Assembly: GCA_905250125.1 (NCBI GenBank)
Contig: CAJNOL010000093.1
Span: 205,518 to 269,517 of the forward strand
DNA from: Rotaria sordida
Lineage: Eukaryota > Rotifera > Eurotatoria > Philodinida > Philodinidae
Reading direction: 5' to 3'
Length of the DNA: 64,000 nt
The notes below the pieces were generated by a model. It saw nothing but the letters and a program-made list of their open reading frames with translations, ran no database searches and was not told the DNA's origin. A program made the translations under genes and the position numbers. Below are positions 1-10,753 of the stretch, piece by piece. Every line of letters starts with the position of its first letter. Position 1 is the first letter of the stretch.

Positions 1-876
1 GTTGAATAATTCCAGTTCTCATACAAGTGGCACGTGGTGTATGCATTAAAGTAACAGTACGATTTAATGTATAATTTTGAAGATATCCAACCTTGAATTG
101 AAAAAAAAATATGTTATTGATTAGACCTTTTTTTTTAAATAAATATTTGTTGCATACGTGAGCTGAACAACCAGTTCCATTTCTTATTGTAATGAAAATT
201 TCGTCTGAACTAGTTTTGGGACGAAATTTAATACATTGAACATTGCCTATTCGTGTTAGATTTTCCATACGTCGCATAGCATCAACAATTAATTGTGAAT
301 GATTGGCAGCTAAAATTAATAAATTTCTTAATAAGAAAATAAAACTCATGAAATTCTAACAAATCGATGATGTCATATCATAAGGTATTATTCCATTAGG
401 CCATCGTTGCCATAATGGTCTGTGAGCAGCTCCACGCTTTGTATATTAGTGAAATTAATATGTATTATTAATGTATAAAAATTCTTACTGATATCTCTTC
501 AGGAATGATCATATCACCTTGATAATAACCTCCTAAAATAAAACAAAAAATATTATTCGATAAAAACTTCATACAATTAGATTTACCTATATGTTCGGGA
601 TTAAATTTTGCTGATGGTTGAGAATTTTCCTTGAAAAAAAATTCATCTAACATTAGTTATAAAGAAAATTGAATATCTATAATACTTACCAATGTTGGTA
701 TTTCTTCATTGAAATGTGTGTTGTCTTTTGATACATCATCATAATTCTAGATTAAAAAAAAAATTTTCTTAATTCTTAAATATTCATAATGTTCCTACTG
801 GTGGTAAAGCTAATGTACTATGAAAGTTAATTATATAGACAACAAATCCTATACTGATGGAAAGAAGAAGTTGCAT
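1..876 (-). CDS. Astacin-family zinc metallopeptidase, 5' part (runs off the left edge)
   Basis: Secreted M12A peptidase precursor. Exons by GT/AG and phase: 799-876, 690-746, 587-629, 489-532, 361-436, 158-309 and <1-91. The first exon begins with a hydrophobic signal peptide (MQLLLSISIGFVVYII). The propeptide contains GGYYQGDMIIPEEI, the usual astacin pro-segment that caps the active-site zinc. The mature domain starts around RWPNGIIPY, followed by a helix, then CIKFRPKT, ITIRNGTGCSAHVGY and CMRTGIIQ. The next residues in the family are the HExxH zinc site, which would lie just outside the window. Introns are short (about 45-70 bp). All phases agree, so the visible part looks intact. The astacin call is firm; substrate and subfamily (tolloid, meprin or hatching enzyme type) cannot be judged without the C-terminus. 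Confidence 0.92.
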
Positions 877-2234
877 TTCTAATGATTATCGTGAACAATC
901 ACAACGTAAGCTTGGATATATTCTGATAAAATTCGTAAAGAATAAGAACTGTTGCAAAATACTTTAAATATCTGGATTATTTATCTTTGCTTTTAAAGTT
1001 TATAATCGACGAATATATACAGTAGTTTTATACATTAATCATACATGACATGCGTATATTACCGTATTTTTGTCATGCATTTGCTTTCTAAGTAGCAGCA
1101 TATCTTTATAACATCTAATAAATGTCATGTCTTGTTATACATCATTTATTTAGCTTATCTTTTCCAGTTCAAGTGATGCTAATGTGGTCTTGTTTTTTTT
1201 TATTATTACCAAACAACTTGATAAATTCTTGTTTTACTAACCTGATAGAAAAGTATAGCAAAAACCTGATTGTTTTATTTTTCTTCCCGATTTTATTGCT
1301 TGAAAATATTATCATGTTTACTTCATTGACAACAAGAAATAAATTCTTGATTTGTATCAAGCAAAAACAAATTTATGTAGAAAAATTTGACCAAAAGGAT
1401 GATTTTTTTAATCGAACTTATTCAAGGTTCTTATTTTTCCAGAATAGAAAAATTTTCAAGATTCGAAGAGACCAATCAGAGCCCTCTCTTGTTCGAGATA
1501 GTCTTGCAAGTATCATGCGAAGTTTTTTTGAATCATATTGTTCATCATTTGTTTCTAAAAATGATAATGTTTTATTTTCATATTTTCATACTTTCATTAT
1601 AATCTGAATCATTGATGTGTATAATTATCTTCAAGCAATTGAATAACAGAATGTTCATAAATATGCTCTAACAAGTCGTCGAATGACTTTGTCTTGTGAG
1701 CTGACAAGGAAAACACATTTTGTCTTAGTATACTATGCACAGAAGAGATGTATATTATCTCCACTGATGACCATGCATCCAATCAGCGATGAGCCAAAAT
1801 TTTGCCACTTAAGTTTCGATAATTTGTTCAATGTCCGCTAGAATCTGCACAATAAAAAAGACTATCAAAATTCCGTTTTACTGATGAGCTACAGTGGAAT
1901 GAAGCGAGAATATAAGTGAAATCCTGTAATTTCAATAGGTCCTGCGGAAATCGAACAAATTGTTAAAAATCAGGTGGCAAAATTTCGATTTACTGTGATG
2001 CACATGTCAAAGTCAAACATACGTCCACGTTTCCATACTCTAGATTTTAACATATTCGCGGCCACCAGACCCACCGGTGAATCTCACTATATTTTAACAA
2101 GAAATTTAATAGGAAAACACTTTCTTTTCCTGTTTTTTCTTACGCATGAGGTCACATATAGTGTATCATCTGCTCTGTTATCGCTATTATTTGATTCATT
2201 TATTGCACAGCGTGATGTTTCTCGTTAAAACAAT
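877..2234. other. Intergenic, no supported gene
   Basis: Contains the astacin 5' flank. An open frame of 161 codons at 1122-1607 is low-complexity F/I/L-rich and matches no family I recognise. GC content rises slightly near 1730-2220, next to the piggyBac relic, and this part may be further transposon debris. Confidence 0.5.
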
Positions 2235-3041
2235 TAAGAAAAAAAAATTCGTCACTATCAGAACGGAAGGTTTTTATTTTCTTTGCTGTTGTATGACTCG
2301 CTTCTTTTGATTGTTGTTTCTTGCTTTTCTCATAGCAGCCAGCACAGCGTCTTGGGACGATGCACGCAGATCCTTCCTTTTCTTTGAACTTATGATCAGC
2401 GAGTTTGCGCTTCGAATGGCTTGTTGATTATTGTCTCAGACCAGGTTTCAGCTTCTTGAATGGCATACTCAGGAGTAAAGATCGTATAAGACTTTCACAC
2501 AACTGTAGAATGGTCATATCGCTTATGTCATAGTTTTCCTTGTAAATAAAATAGGCATTAACTGTTGCTGTTCCAAATATTAATTTAAATGCCACCTTTT
2601 GATACCATTTTATAGATCGTCTGAGGCATGTTTAGTATGCTGATAACTGATCAGATAAATCTGTAGCTTGTTTCTCATCATTGTAACTGAGTACAACTTG
2701 TTAGTAGCTGGCTCCCATTGAAAAGTTTTTGATCGTCTGGTGGGCTTCTGGGTTTGTAAGTGTTGTTCCGCATATCGATTAGTTTTGCGAACTATGAGGC
2801 TAACAGTTTCGTCAGTGATAAAATGTCGATAACAATCGATACGATTGATTGTATTATATTTCAATGTTGGCGTTACTTCTTCGATGATTCCATGATCCTC
2901 CTGAAACTCGACATCCGGTTCTGATTCTATTTCATTCCAGACTTGTAAATCGACGTCATCATCGGCAACTTCTTTCTCGAAGCTTGAAGATTCAAATTGC
3001 ATTCTAGCAAAATCATCATCCAAAGCACTCACATTATTCAA
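2235..3041 (-). mobile_element. Decayed piggyBac-type transposase with internal deletion
   Basis: The 143-codon N-terminal part (3041 down to 2610) is acidic and then carries the piggyBac N-terminal signature: YRHFITDETVSLIVRKTNRYAEQ, read here as pieces ..FITDETVSLI.. and ..KTNRYAEQ.., then FQWEPATNKL. From about 2613 downward another frame continues with the piggyBac C-terminal part: SIKWYQKVAFKLI, TVNAYFIYKEN, and a basic Cys-rich tail with RRCAGCYEK. The central DDE/D catalytic region, normally a few hundred residues, is missing between the two pieces. The C-terminal frame has an in-frame TAA at 2428-2430, and a second CxxC in the tail appears eroded. The copy cannot encode an active transposase. 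I did not find convincing terminal repeats or TTAA borders. Confidence 0.8.
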
Positions 3042-3851
3042 TGAGTTACCGCTATCTTCTATATCAGTTTTTCAAACGGCACGTAAATCATCGTAAAATT
3101 TTAATTGTTTTTATACATCCAAGAGAAAAGAGTCAAAGATGACATTACGAAAGAATGCAAAAGACAAAACGTTGAAACTTCATTTCGTTTATCTCATTCC
3201 TACTGCGCAATACATAAGAAAGAGAAAAGCAAATTCGAATAATTATTCCGTTCGACGTAAAAGACCGACTATGTAATAATACCAACATGAAAAAGAAAAA
3301 GAACTAGCAGCACATACTGAAAAATCCCACTAGTACAATTATCAGAAGGTGAATGCGCATGAAAATGAATTTGTTAAAGCTATTTTCTAAAAGAATCAAC
3401 TCACCACGAATGTGTTAAGTATATCTTTATGAAAAATAAAGGTCGATGTAAATCTACAGAAATGTTCTTATTTACAAAAACACTGGTTATCATCGTGTGC
3501 TCTACACAACACCTGGAAACGTACAGTCTAGAGTGACACATTAGATAAGAAACAATCTAGTATAAAAAAAACCATAGTTCGTCTCACTGCGTCTTATAAG
3601 TATTATCTAAGAAATGTTTTAATATTGTTTTGAACTAATATGACAGAAAGACCATACAAACTAGAAAGTTTGAAAATTACCGTTAAAGCAATCGGAACGA
3701 TCTGTTCGAAAGTACACCACTTTCTAGGAAATTTCTTCGAGATATCAACAAAATCAAATGTAAATTTTCCAGGAATTTCTATGATAACTCTTACACAATA
3801 ACAAAATTTTCAGGTAATTTCTAGAGTTATTCAGACGCTACTGACCAATGT

Positions 3852-4245
3852 CCACATAATTTCCATAAAAAGTGCTTCGCAGAAAGGTTATTTCTAGAAA
3901 TTGTAATCATTAATATGACAATAAGAAAGAAGACCGTATCTCTTGAATTATTGAAGATTTTAGAAATTACTGAGAAATTTCAGAAATTACCAGAAAATGT
4001 CGGTAAATTCAGAAATTTTCCTGCAATTTCTAAAGTTTCCAATAATTCATAGAGTAGGTTCTTCTTATTATTATTATAGCAATAGGTAAATAAGTTCGCA
4101 TAATGTATAGAAAGACATTTCGAAATTTTTGTAATATGTAAACTTTCCACTTATTTATGAGCTAGGGCCTTCTTATTGTCATATTAATGAATATAATTTC
4201 TAGAAAGACCTTTTTTATGGAGTGCTTATTATAGAAATTATGTAG
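3852..4245. repeat. Nested inverted repeat (foldback element)
   Basis: The outer arms are 3852-3929 and 4168-4245; both read ACATAATTTC...ATTAATATGACAATAAGAA when one is reverse-complemented. An inner imperfect pair lies at about 3930-3970 and 4027-4069 (GAATTATTG...TTTTAGAAA). The centre is rich in short GAAATT/AATTTC runs that also pair. No coding potential is seen. Confidence 0.75.
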
Positions 4246-4282
4246 AATCTAAAATTTGATAATTCCAGGGAAGAAAATCAGA

Positions 4283-4511
4283 CGTAAGATCTTGCACACC
4301 AGAAGAAATCGTACAAAAAATTGCAGTCTCAAAAATCTTACATCAGATCGTACTATAAGATTCTTGAAAGATCTTGCTGTCTTGTTAGATATTACTATAA
4401 GATTATAGGAAATCTTATGTAACCGTAAGATCTTTCAGGAATCTTAAAGTACAATCTAATGTAAGATTTCTGAGATTGTGATTTTTTTGTACGATTTTTA
4501 TTCGATCTTAC
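4283..4511. repeat. Inverted repeat, about 90-bp arms
   Basis: Arms 4283-4374 and 4427-4511 are imperfect reverse complements, with shared blocks GTAAGATC, ATCGTACAAAAAA, AATCTTACAT and AAGATTC.TGAAAGATCTT. They are separated by about 52 bp that itself pairs partly. A piece of the right arm recurs at 44128-44165, so this is a dispersed family rather than a chance palindrome. Confidence 0.75.
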
Positions 4512-5392
4512 AAGATTAGAGGTACGATCTTGTAAGATCTTATCCTCTGATTGTTTGATCCGAGTAGTTAACATGTACGGTACAAATTTTAGATTCATAA
4601 AATTCTTTGGAAAATTCTAAAAAGTTGCAAAATGATCTAATCAATACTATTACTGATGCGCCTTTTTTTCGTTGTCAGAAAAACGTGTCCACTGATCTTT
4701 GGTTTCCCTCTTCCCACTACTGGTAGCCAGGACCTAGGAGGTAGTCACAAAATCCTCGATTTAAACTTACAGTCTCTATTTTCTTCGAAAACATAGAGTG
4801 AGATTGACAAAGTATACTAGTGAGCAGTTCAAGTATATCTAAATATAAATTGAATTTCAATGTTGTCACTCGTTTCAATGTGTCTATCAAATGAGTCATT
4901 CACCTGTCTTTGTATTGGTTCGTATGAATAAAACTAATTGATTGTCTACTAATTGTCAAAACAATTACAACTGTAGATTATTTCTTCAATTTCATAAAAG
5001 TCGATGTTATTTAGTCTACACTAAGTTCAAAGAATATGTAAAGTAACTAATTGCTATCTGTTATGAACTAAATTTTCTTTGATGAACAGATAGCTAATGG
5101 CCATATTAATTAATATTAGACGTCAAAGAAAAGAAGGCAATTATGTAAAGGTAGATACGCATATCAATTAGGAAAAAAAAACTTGATGGATACTTACCTG
5201 TATGAAAAGAAAAGGAAGTATAAAAAGAAAAATATGCAACTAAATATACATTTTATATTTTTATTTATATTCCAACAACGCCATAGAAACACGTGTTTCT
5301 TCTTAAGACAAATTGTTGTTTTATATTTTAATAAAATTATTATCTCTTTTCAAATAATAAAAATAGTTTATTATTATCAATTATTTATACAT

Positions 5393-6589
5393 ATGGCGCA
5401 TAATAATGAATATGAATATGAAAATGAATCATCTGTTGATTCCGAACTAATTTGTGCTATTTGTTTAAATCCATTCGACGAGCCAATATCAACATTATGT
5501 GAACATATATTTTGTGTTGATTGTATTAAATTATGGTTAAAAAAAGATTTATCATGTCCAATTTGTCGTGAAATATTAATCGAGAACAATTTAAAATCTG
5601 TAATTAATCAAAATATCCTTAATAAACTTGATCAACTTCAAGTTAAATGTAGATTATGTCAACAAAAACATATAAAACGAAAACGTTTTGATTATCATAT
5701 AGATAAACAATGTTCAAAAGTAATTGTATCATGTTCAACTGCTGATATTAAATGTCCATGGAAAGGACAACGAATAGATTTACAATCTCATCAAATGAAT
5801 TGTATCTATTATTCAAATCGAAAATTATTCAATCATCAAGTTCAAGAAAATAAAATAACATCAAGTAAGTTAGAATTTAAACAAATAATTCTATCTCTAT
5901 TAATTACATTATGTTTAGAATTTATTAATTCGCATAGTATAAAAATTGAAAATTTAATTAATCAATATCCATTTTATTCTACAATATCATTAAGTAATAA
6001 ACATTTGACAGATACTGATATTTCAATAGTTATTAATTCGGCAATCATAAACAAAAAATGTAAAATTCTTGATTTAGGACATAATCAAATTAATTCTCAA
6101 GGTGTTATACAACTTGCTGAAAGTTTAACAAATAATACAACATTAAAAATGCTTTCTCTTCATAGCAATTCTTTATCAGAAATCGGTATTCTACATATTG
6201 CAGAAAAACTTTCATTAAATAACTCAGTTCTTAAATGGCTTGATCTTGAATCAACTGATTTAACTGATAATAGTGTAGAATATTTGGCTGCAATGCTCAA
6301 AACAAATACATCCGTTACTGGTTTATGGTTATCAAATAATCGAATAAGTGATCAGGGTGTAAAAACGTTAGCTTTAGCACTTATTTATTATAATACAACT
6401 CTTAAATATTTAGATTTGGAAAATAATCGATTGATAAATGATTCATGTTTGAATTATCTTATAAATATGCTTGAACAAAATCAATCATTAAAAACAGTTT
6501 ATTTAAATAATTGTCACTTGTCAATGACAAGTAAAACAAAACTTCAAACTATAGCCAATACGAAACCAAAGTTTCGTTTGTTGCTTTGA
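5393..6589 (+). CDS. RING finger / TRAF-type zinc finger / leucine-rich repeat protein
   Basis: A 398-residue single-exon protein, a likely E3 ubiquitin ligase. The C3HC4 RING lies at about residues 21-63: CAIC, ten residues, C-E-H, FCVDC, then CPIC. A Cys/His-rich TRAF-like region follows at about 85-145 (CRLCQQKH, HIDKQC, CPWKG, HQMNC). From about 200 to 385 there are RNI/NLRC3-type leucine-rich repeats of about 28 residues with the pattern LDLGHNQI, LSLHSNSL, WLDLESTDL, LWLSNNRI, YLDLENNRL. The start chosen is ATG 5393 (MAHNNEYEYE). An in-frame ATG at 5183 exists, but the 70 residues it adds are basic/aromatic low complexity and look like translated UTR. An AATAAA follows at 6666. The RING presumably recruits E2 and the LRRs bind a substrate; the target is unknown. 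Confidence 0.88.
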   Translation: MAHNNEYEYENESSVDSELICAICLNPFDEPISTLCEHIFCVDCIKLWLKKDLSCPICREILIENNLKSVINQNILNKLDQLQVKCRLCQQKHIKRKRFDYHIDKQCSKVIVSCSTADIKCPWKGQRIDLQSHQMNCIYYSNRKLFNHQVQENKITSSKLEFKQIILSLLITLCLEFINSHSIKIENLINQYPFYSTISLSNKHLTDTDISIVINSAIINKKCKILDLGHNQINSQGVIQLAESLTNNTTLKMLSLHSNSLSEIGILHIAEKLSLNNSVLKWLDLESTDLTDNSVEYLAAMLKTNTSVTGLWLSNNRISDQGVKTLALALIYYNTTLKYLDLENNRLINDSCLNYLINMLEQNQSLKTVYLNNCHLSMTSKTKLQTIANTKPKFRLLL

Positions 6590-9500
6590 ACGATGAATAT
6601 TATGATTTATTCAAGTTAAAATCTTTTTTTTTTTTATGAATAGCTGTGGATTTTTAAGACATGTTAATAAAGATTTCAATATGAAGCTCTCATACCTCAT
6701 GAAAAACTGACGCTAAAAATCATATGAATTCTAGATTAACATTTTTATACAATATTAAAAAAGACTACGTTTAGATACAGATAAATGATGTTCCTATTGA
6801 ACCTTAGTACTAATCAAGGTCGTAATATTAGGGGGGAGGGATGCAGCACTCCTACTCTTGAAATTTATGCGCGTCACGTTTTCCTGCGTTAAGTGCTGAA
6901 TTATGGCCAATGGTACACATTCATCGATACTTTTCTTGGTTCAATTTTCTTGGTTTTAACATTTGGATGGTTTTTTCAATTACACAAATATCTTATATTG
7001 CACTTCGATTAGCGAAATATTTGGAAAGAAGTTTGCGAAACTGACTTTCACAACGAATTTATACTTACGAGGGAAGGAGTTTTCCAAATGATTATTCGCT
7101 TTTTTAATCGGAGCTATACACATTTTGTAGAGCCTAATGAGCTAAAAATATCCGGAAAACATTTCAAACCCTTAACGTTTTGCTGTAGAGATACTGCATT
7201 TTTTGGAGTATTTTTCAAGCCAACGCCGTAGTCCTTCTCAGGAAAACTCCTTTTTGAATTTCAACTTGAAGTTTTGCACGGGGATACGACTTTTTGAGAA
7301 TAATCCATTGTGAAAATTACAAACCTTTTGATGTGTTCCTATGCTGAAAAAGGAATATCGAATCTGTCGATAGATATGAATAATGTTAAAAAAATGCTTT
7401 TATCATAACTCTGTCTCAGGATAAACACAACAAAAAGATCTAAAACTTCCACTATAAACTATTTTCGATAAAGCCTATCACTGAGAAAAGTTTCAAGTCA
7501 GATATTCGAACATGAATTTTCCTTGTGTTTCTGAGATGGATCGTGACATTGATTCAAAGAGTACCATAAAAAATACAAAATCTCTGCAGCTATAAGCTAA
7601 GAGTCCAAACTTTTTTTAGAATATTCATCGCTCACTAGGATCTACATGATGCACATAGCCTTGACACAAAAGTGAGGGCTTCCTTCCTTCGTAAACTTTC
7701 GCCAATGATTGATTAACTTATTATTATCAATGTAAAATAGTTAAGAAATTAAACATCATTATTTCATGACGGGCACAAATCTTTAATAATTCTAAGTCAC
7801 AAGCGTTTTAATAATTACATTAACTATGACGCATCTAAAAGAAGCCGTTTGAAAAGCCAATCTTTGGAGTAACTGGCAGTGTATAAATTTCGCAATGAGT
7901 CAAATAAAAAAAAATTTGAAAAAAATTATTTCGATGGATAAAAAAGCGAAGACGGTTGTTATGTTGAATAAAACATATTGACTACTTCAAAATACTCAAA
8001 TAGCTTTATCAATACATACATCTAATAATATTGCATTAATACATTACCCAGAAGAACGAAAATGACAGAAAACTTAAGAAAGTAATTATATTCCTTCATG
8101 AGAAAACCCTTAATCAACTATTCTGTATGACAAACAACTCTGGTTATATAATACTACCAAAGAATCACGAAAGAAGCTCATGTTAGTGAGAGAAAACATT
8201 GTCTAAAAACTCGATAAATTTCCATTGTTGGTTTTTTAAGTAACATTAAAATATGTACGGCGAAAATGATAATAATAATGAAAAACATTCCCCATAAATC
8301 CGCCAATAGTCTAACAAAAAAGCTCTTGAGAATTGTTGGAAGTACACTGTGAAAGTCATGTTATCTTCACATAGTTATTAATGTTCTCAAAAAATTATAA
8401 TATTGGTTTGTTCATAACAAAAACCATAATTATAAAAACCAATAATTAGTTCAAATAAATGATCAATTATACAGCCACTATAAAGAAACTGTTTGATCAC
8501 ACTTTCATCAATGTTTCAATATACACTATCGAGATACATTCATTTTAAATTTATAAAGATATTGTTTATTTATTCAGTGCACAACATACGTATATTTAAC
8601 ATGTGGTTCATTCTTTTTCGAGTACATATTTTTATCAACATAGAATCATCAAGTATTCGAACAAAAGAAATAGTAACTTAAATTTACATGATTAATATGA
8701 ATATTTTACTTTCCAAAACTAGATATTTAGACTACTGATGAAACTTTTTCCATTCAATTAAGAATGATAACTTTAGCTACTAAGTTCCAAAGCTAAATTT
8801 TGAAAGCACAAAAGATAATTCATATGATCATGATGAGAAATCTCTCTATTTGAGAAAGATATAATAAAAGTACTCTAACTGTACAGAATCATTAATTTAT
8901 TCATTTTAAATTCTGTTTGACTTCTCCGTAAATCATTCTGCACTTCAGATTTTTATTGATGTTATAGAAAAAATTACATAAGTTGTTTTTATCCAGTAAA
9001 TATGAGTTAAGAACAAATTGAGTCAATGACTCGTAGAAAGAAAAAGATACACTTTTAGCAAATGGATGAGTTTATTAATCACAATAAAATAAAAAATGTC
9101 GTATTTATGTATCACAATTCAATATATCATATTATAGATATTTCATTTATCTTTTTGCAAAGTATTCATTCACAGTTCTATATTACTTGCGTAGGTACAC
9201 ATAATCGAGCCAATGAAATATATCAAATCTATATATTTTCGTTTATCATATTGTTTTTTGGAAAATTTTCGATTAGTCATTATTCGAGAACACATTGAGA
9301 TATTGATCGATGATCGAGAATGAATTATTTTGAAGCAATATGATCTAGATTATATCGACCTGAGAAGACTAGATCTCAAGATCTTTCCATCTTGACTCCA
9401 AGAATAAGTGTCATTAATTTGAATTAATTCCAAAAATAGCAATTATGTTGCATTCACAGAAAAAAACGACAGACATATCAAAAATTAGATTTGAACTAGC

Positions 9501-10753
9501 ATGTGGGTGGATGGAATATTTACACTCAAACCCTTCGTGTTCTGGAACAATGTTTAGTAGAGTATTCGAATAAATATTCTACTACCAGTATACAATAGGA
9601 TCTTGGTTGGATGCTCCATTGATATTGGTCTTATGAGAGTACTGTTCTCAGTAACTAATCGTTTTCGTATTTTCACTATGTATATTATTGAGGAATAAGA
9701 AACCTCAAAAGGATTAGTTTCATCAGTCTTTCACACGAGAGTTATGCTTATTTTAGTCGACAGCACGGTATCTACTAACAATTCGAATGACGATATTTTC
9801 GTCTGAAATTTTCTCAACGTATGGAACTACTTATAACAAGAATACTGAAAAAATTTCGACTTAAAAGATTTTTTTTTCTTCACAATAATATTGGGTTTCC
9901 AACTAATCAGTGACATTCAACACAAGATGCGAGAACCTTATGTTTATTGGAAATTCAATATTTTGTGAAGAAAATATTTTGATGAACTCAAATTTTCTCA
10001 GTATTCTATTTACAAATAGACCTACCCTTGGACAAAACTTTCGGTCAAAATACAGGCAATCGAATTATTGACATATATTTCTTCATAGGCTAAAATTCCA
10101 ATAAAATGGATATAAACTTGAAATAAAAGGCCAAGAGAGCTCATGTCGTTGAAGTTTATTATATGTGTAGAGTCCTAGTCAAACTCGATTTCCTATTGAC
10201 AACAATTTTCTTGTCAGTAAATACAGTACTATATGATATCTGCTCGAGTACTTGTTCAGTTTTCAGAAAATTCTATAAAAGTTTTTTCAGTAAGTTAAAC
10301 GATTAAACATTTAAAAATATCTTGATTTAATTACTAAGAAAACAAGCTATGGTACTGAAAAGCTCAAAAGACTTTGTTATCTACTGTGATAGTAGGATAT
10401 CATTTCGCGTACCTTGAACTCAACATATGCCCTAGGGCTCGTTTTGAAACAATTAGAATGATCAAAATTAATTTTTTTTTCTACATTCAACATTTTTTTT
10501 GTGATCCTTTACGAAATTAAAGGTACAAGAACGAGACCATAAAGTTTTCTTTTTCTTCTGTCTACTCAACATTTTCTGTTGTTTTTGTTTTGCAAATAAT
10601 GTAACTTTTCGTTTTTGTGAATCTCCAATAGATAATAAACATCTCTGAGGACATGTGAGATTCTTATCACATTATATATATATATCTAAACAGAAGTTAT
10701 CTTTATCAAACGTGCAACAGACTTTTTTTTGTGAACAGAACTACAGATAAACT
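6590..10753. other. Long intergenic region, no supported gene
   Basis: Contains the 3' flank of the RING-LRR gene, a G-run near 6830 (gggggga), an AT-rich background and the inverted repeat at 9740-10125. Short open frames at 8493-8681 and 9062-9298 show no recognisable domain. A TATATATATA run near 10674 lies about 75 bp upstream of the ADP-ribosyltransferase gene start and could be promoter sequence. Confidence 0.45.
9740..10125. repeat. Inverted repeat, arms of roughly 170-190 bp
   Basis: The left arm (about 9740-9913) and right arm (about 9936-10125) are imperfect reverse complements. They are best matched around TTTTTCTTCACAA.AATATTG..TTTCCAA, AGAATACTGA.AAAATTT and AATTCGA.TG. The spacer is only about 22 bp. 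No open frame is seen; this is consistent with a foldback/MITE-type element. Confidence 0.65.

Larger units (their letters stand above)
3042..5392. other. Intergenic, repeat-rich
   Basis: Holds two foldback repeats (3852-4245 and 4283-4511, listed separately) and a small hairpin at about 5050-5096 with 12-bp arms (gctatctgtt / aacagatagc). The segment 5183-5392 is open and in frame with the RING-LRR gene, but its composition looks like 5' UTR. No other gene is supported. Confidence 0.5.

Noticed and set aside
1122..1607. 161-codon open frame on the plus strand
   Set aside because: Composition is F/L/I-rich low complexity with no domain, and overlapping frames are open on both strands. Chance in AT-rich DNA is more likely than a gene.
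5183..5392. Upstream in-frame start for the RING-LRR protein
   Set aside because: The added 70 residues are basic/aromatic and look like translated AT-rich leader. The ATG at 5393 precedes a normal acidic N-terminus and the RING.
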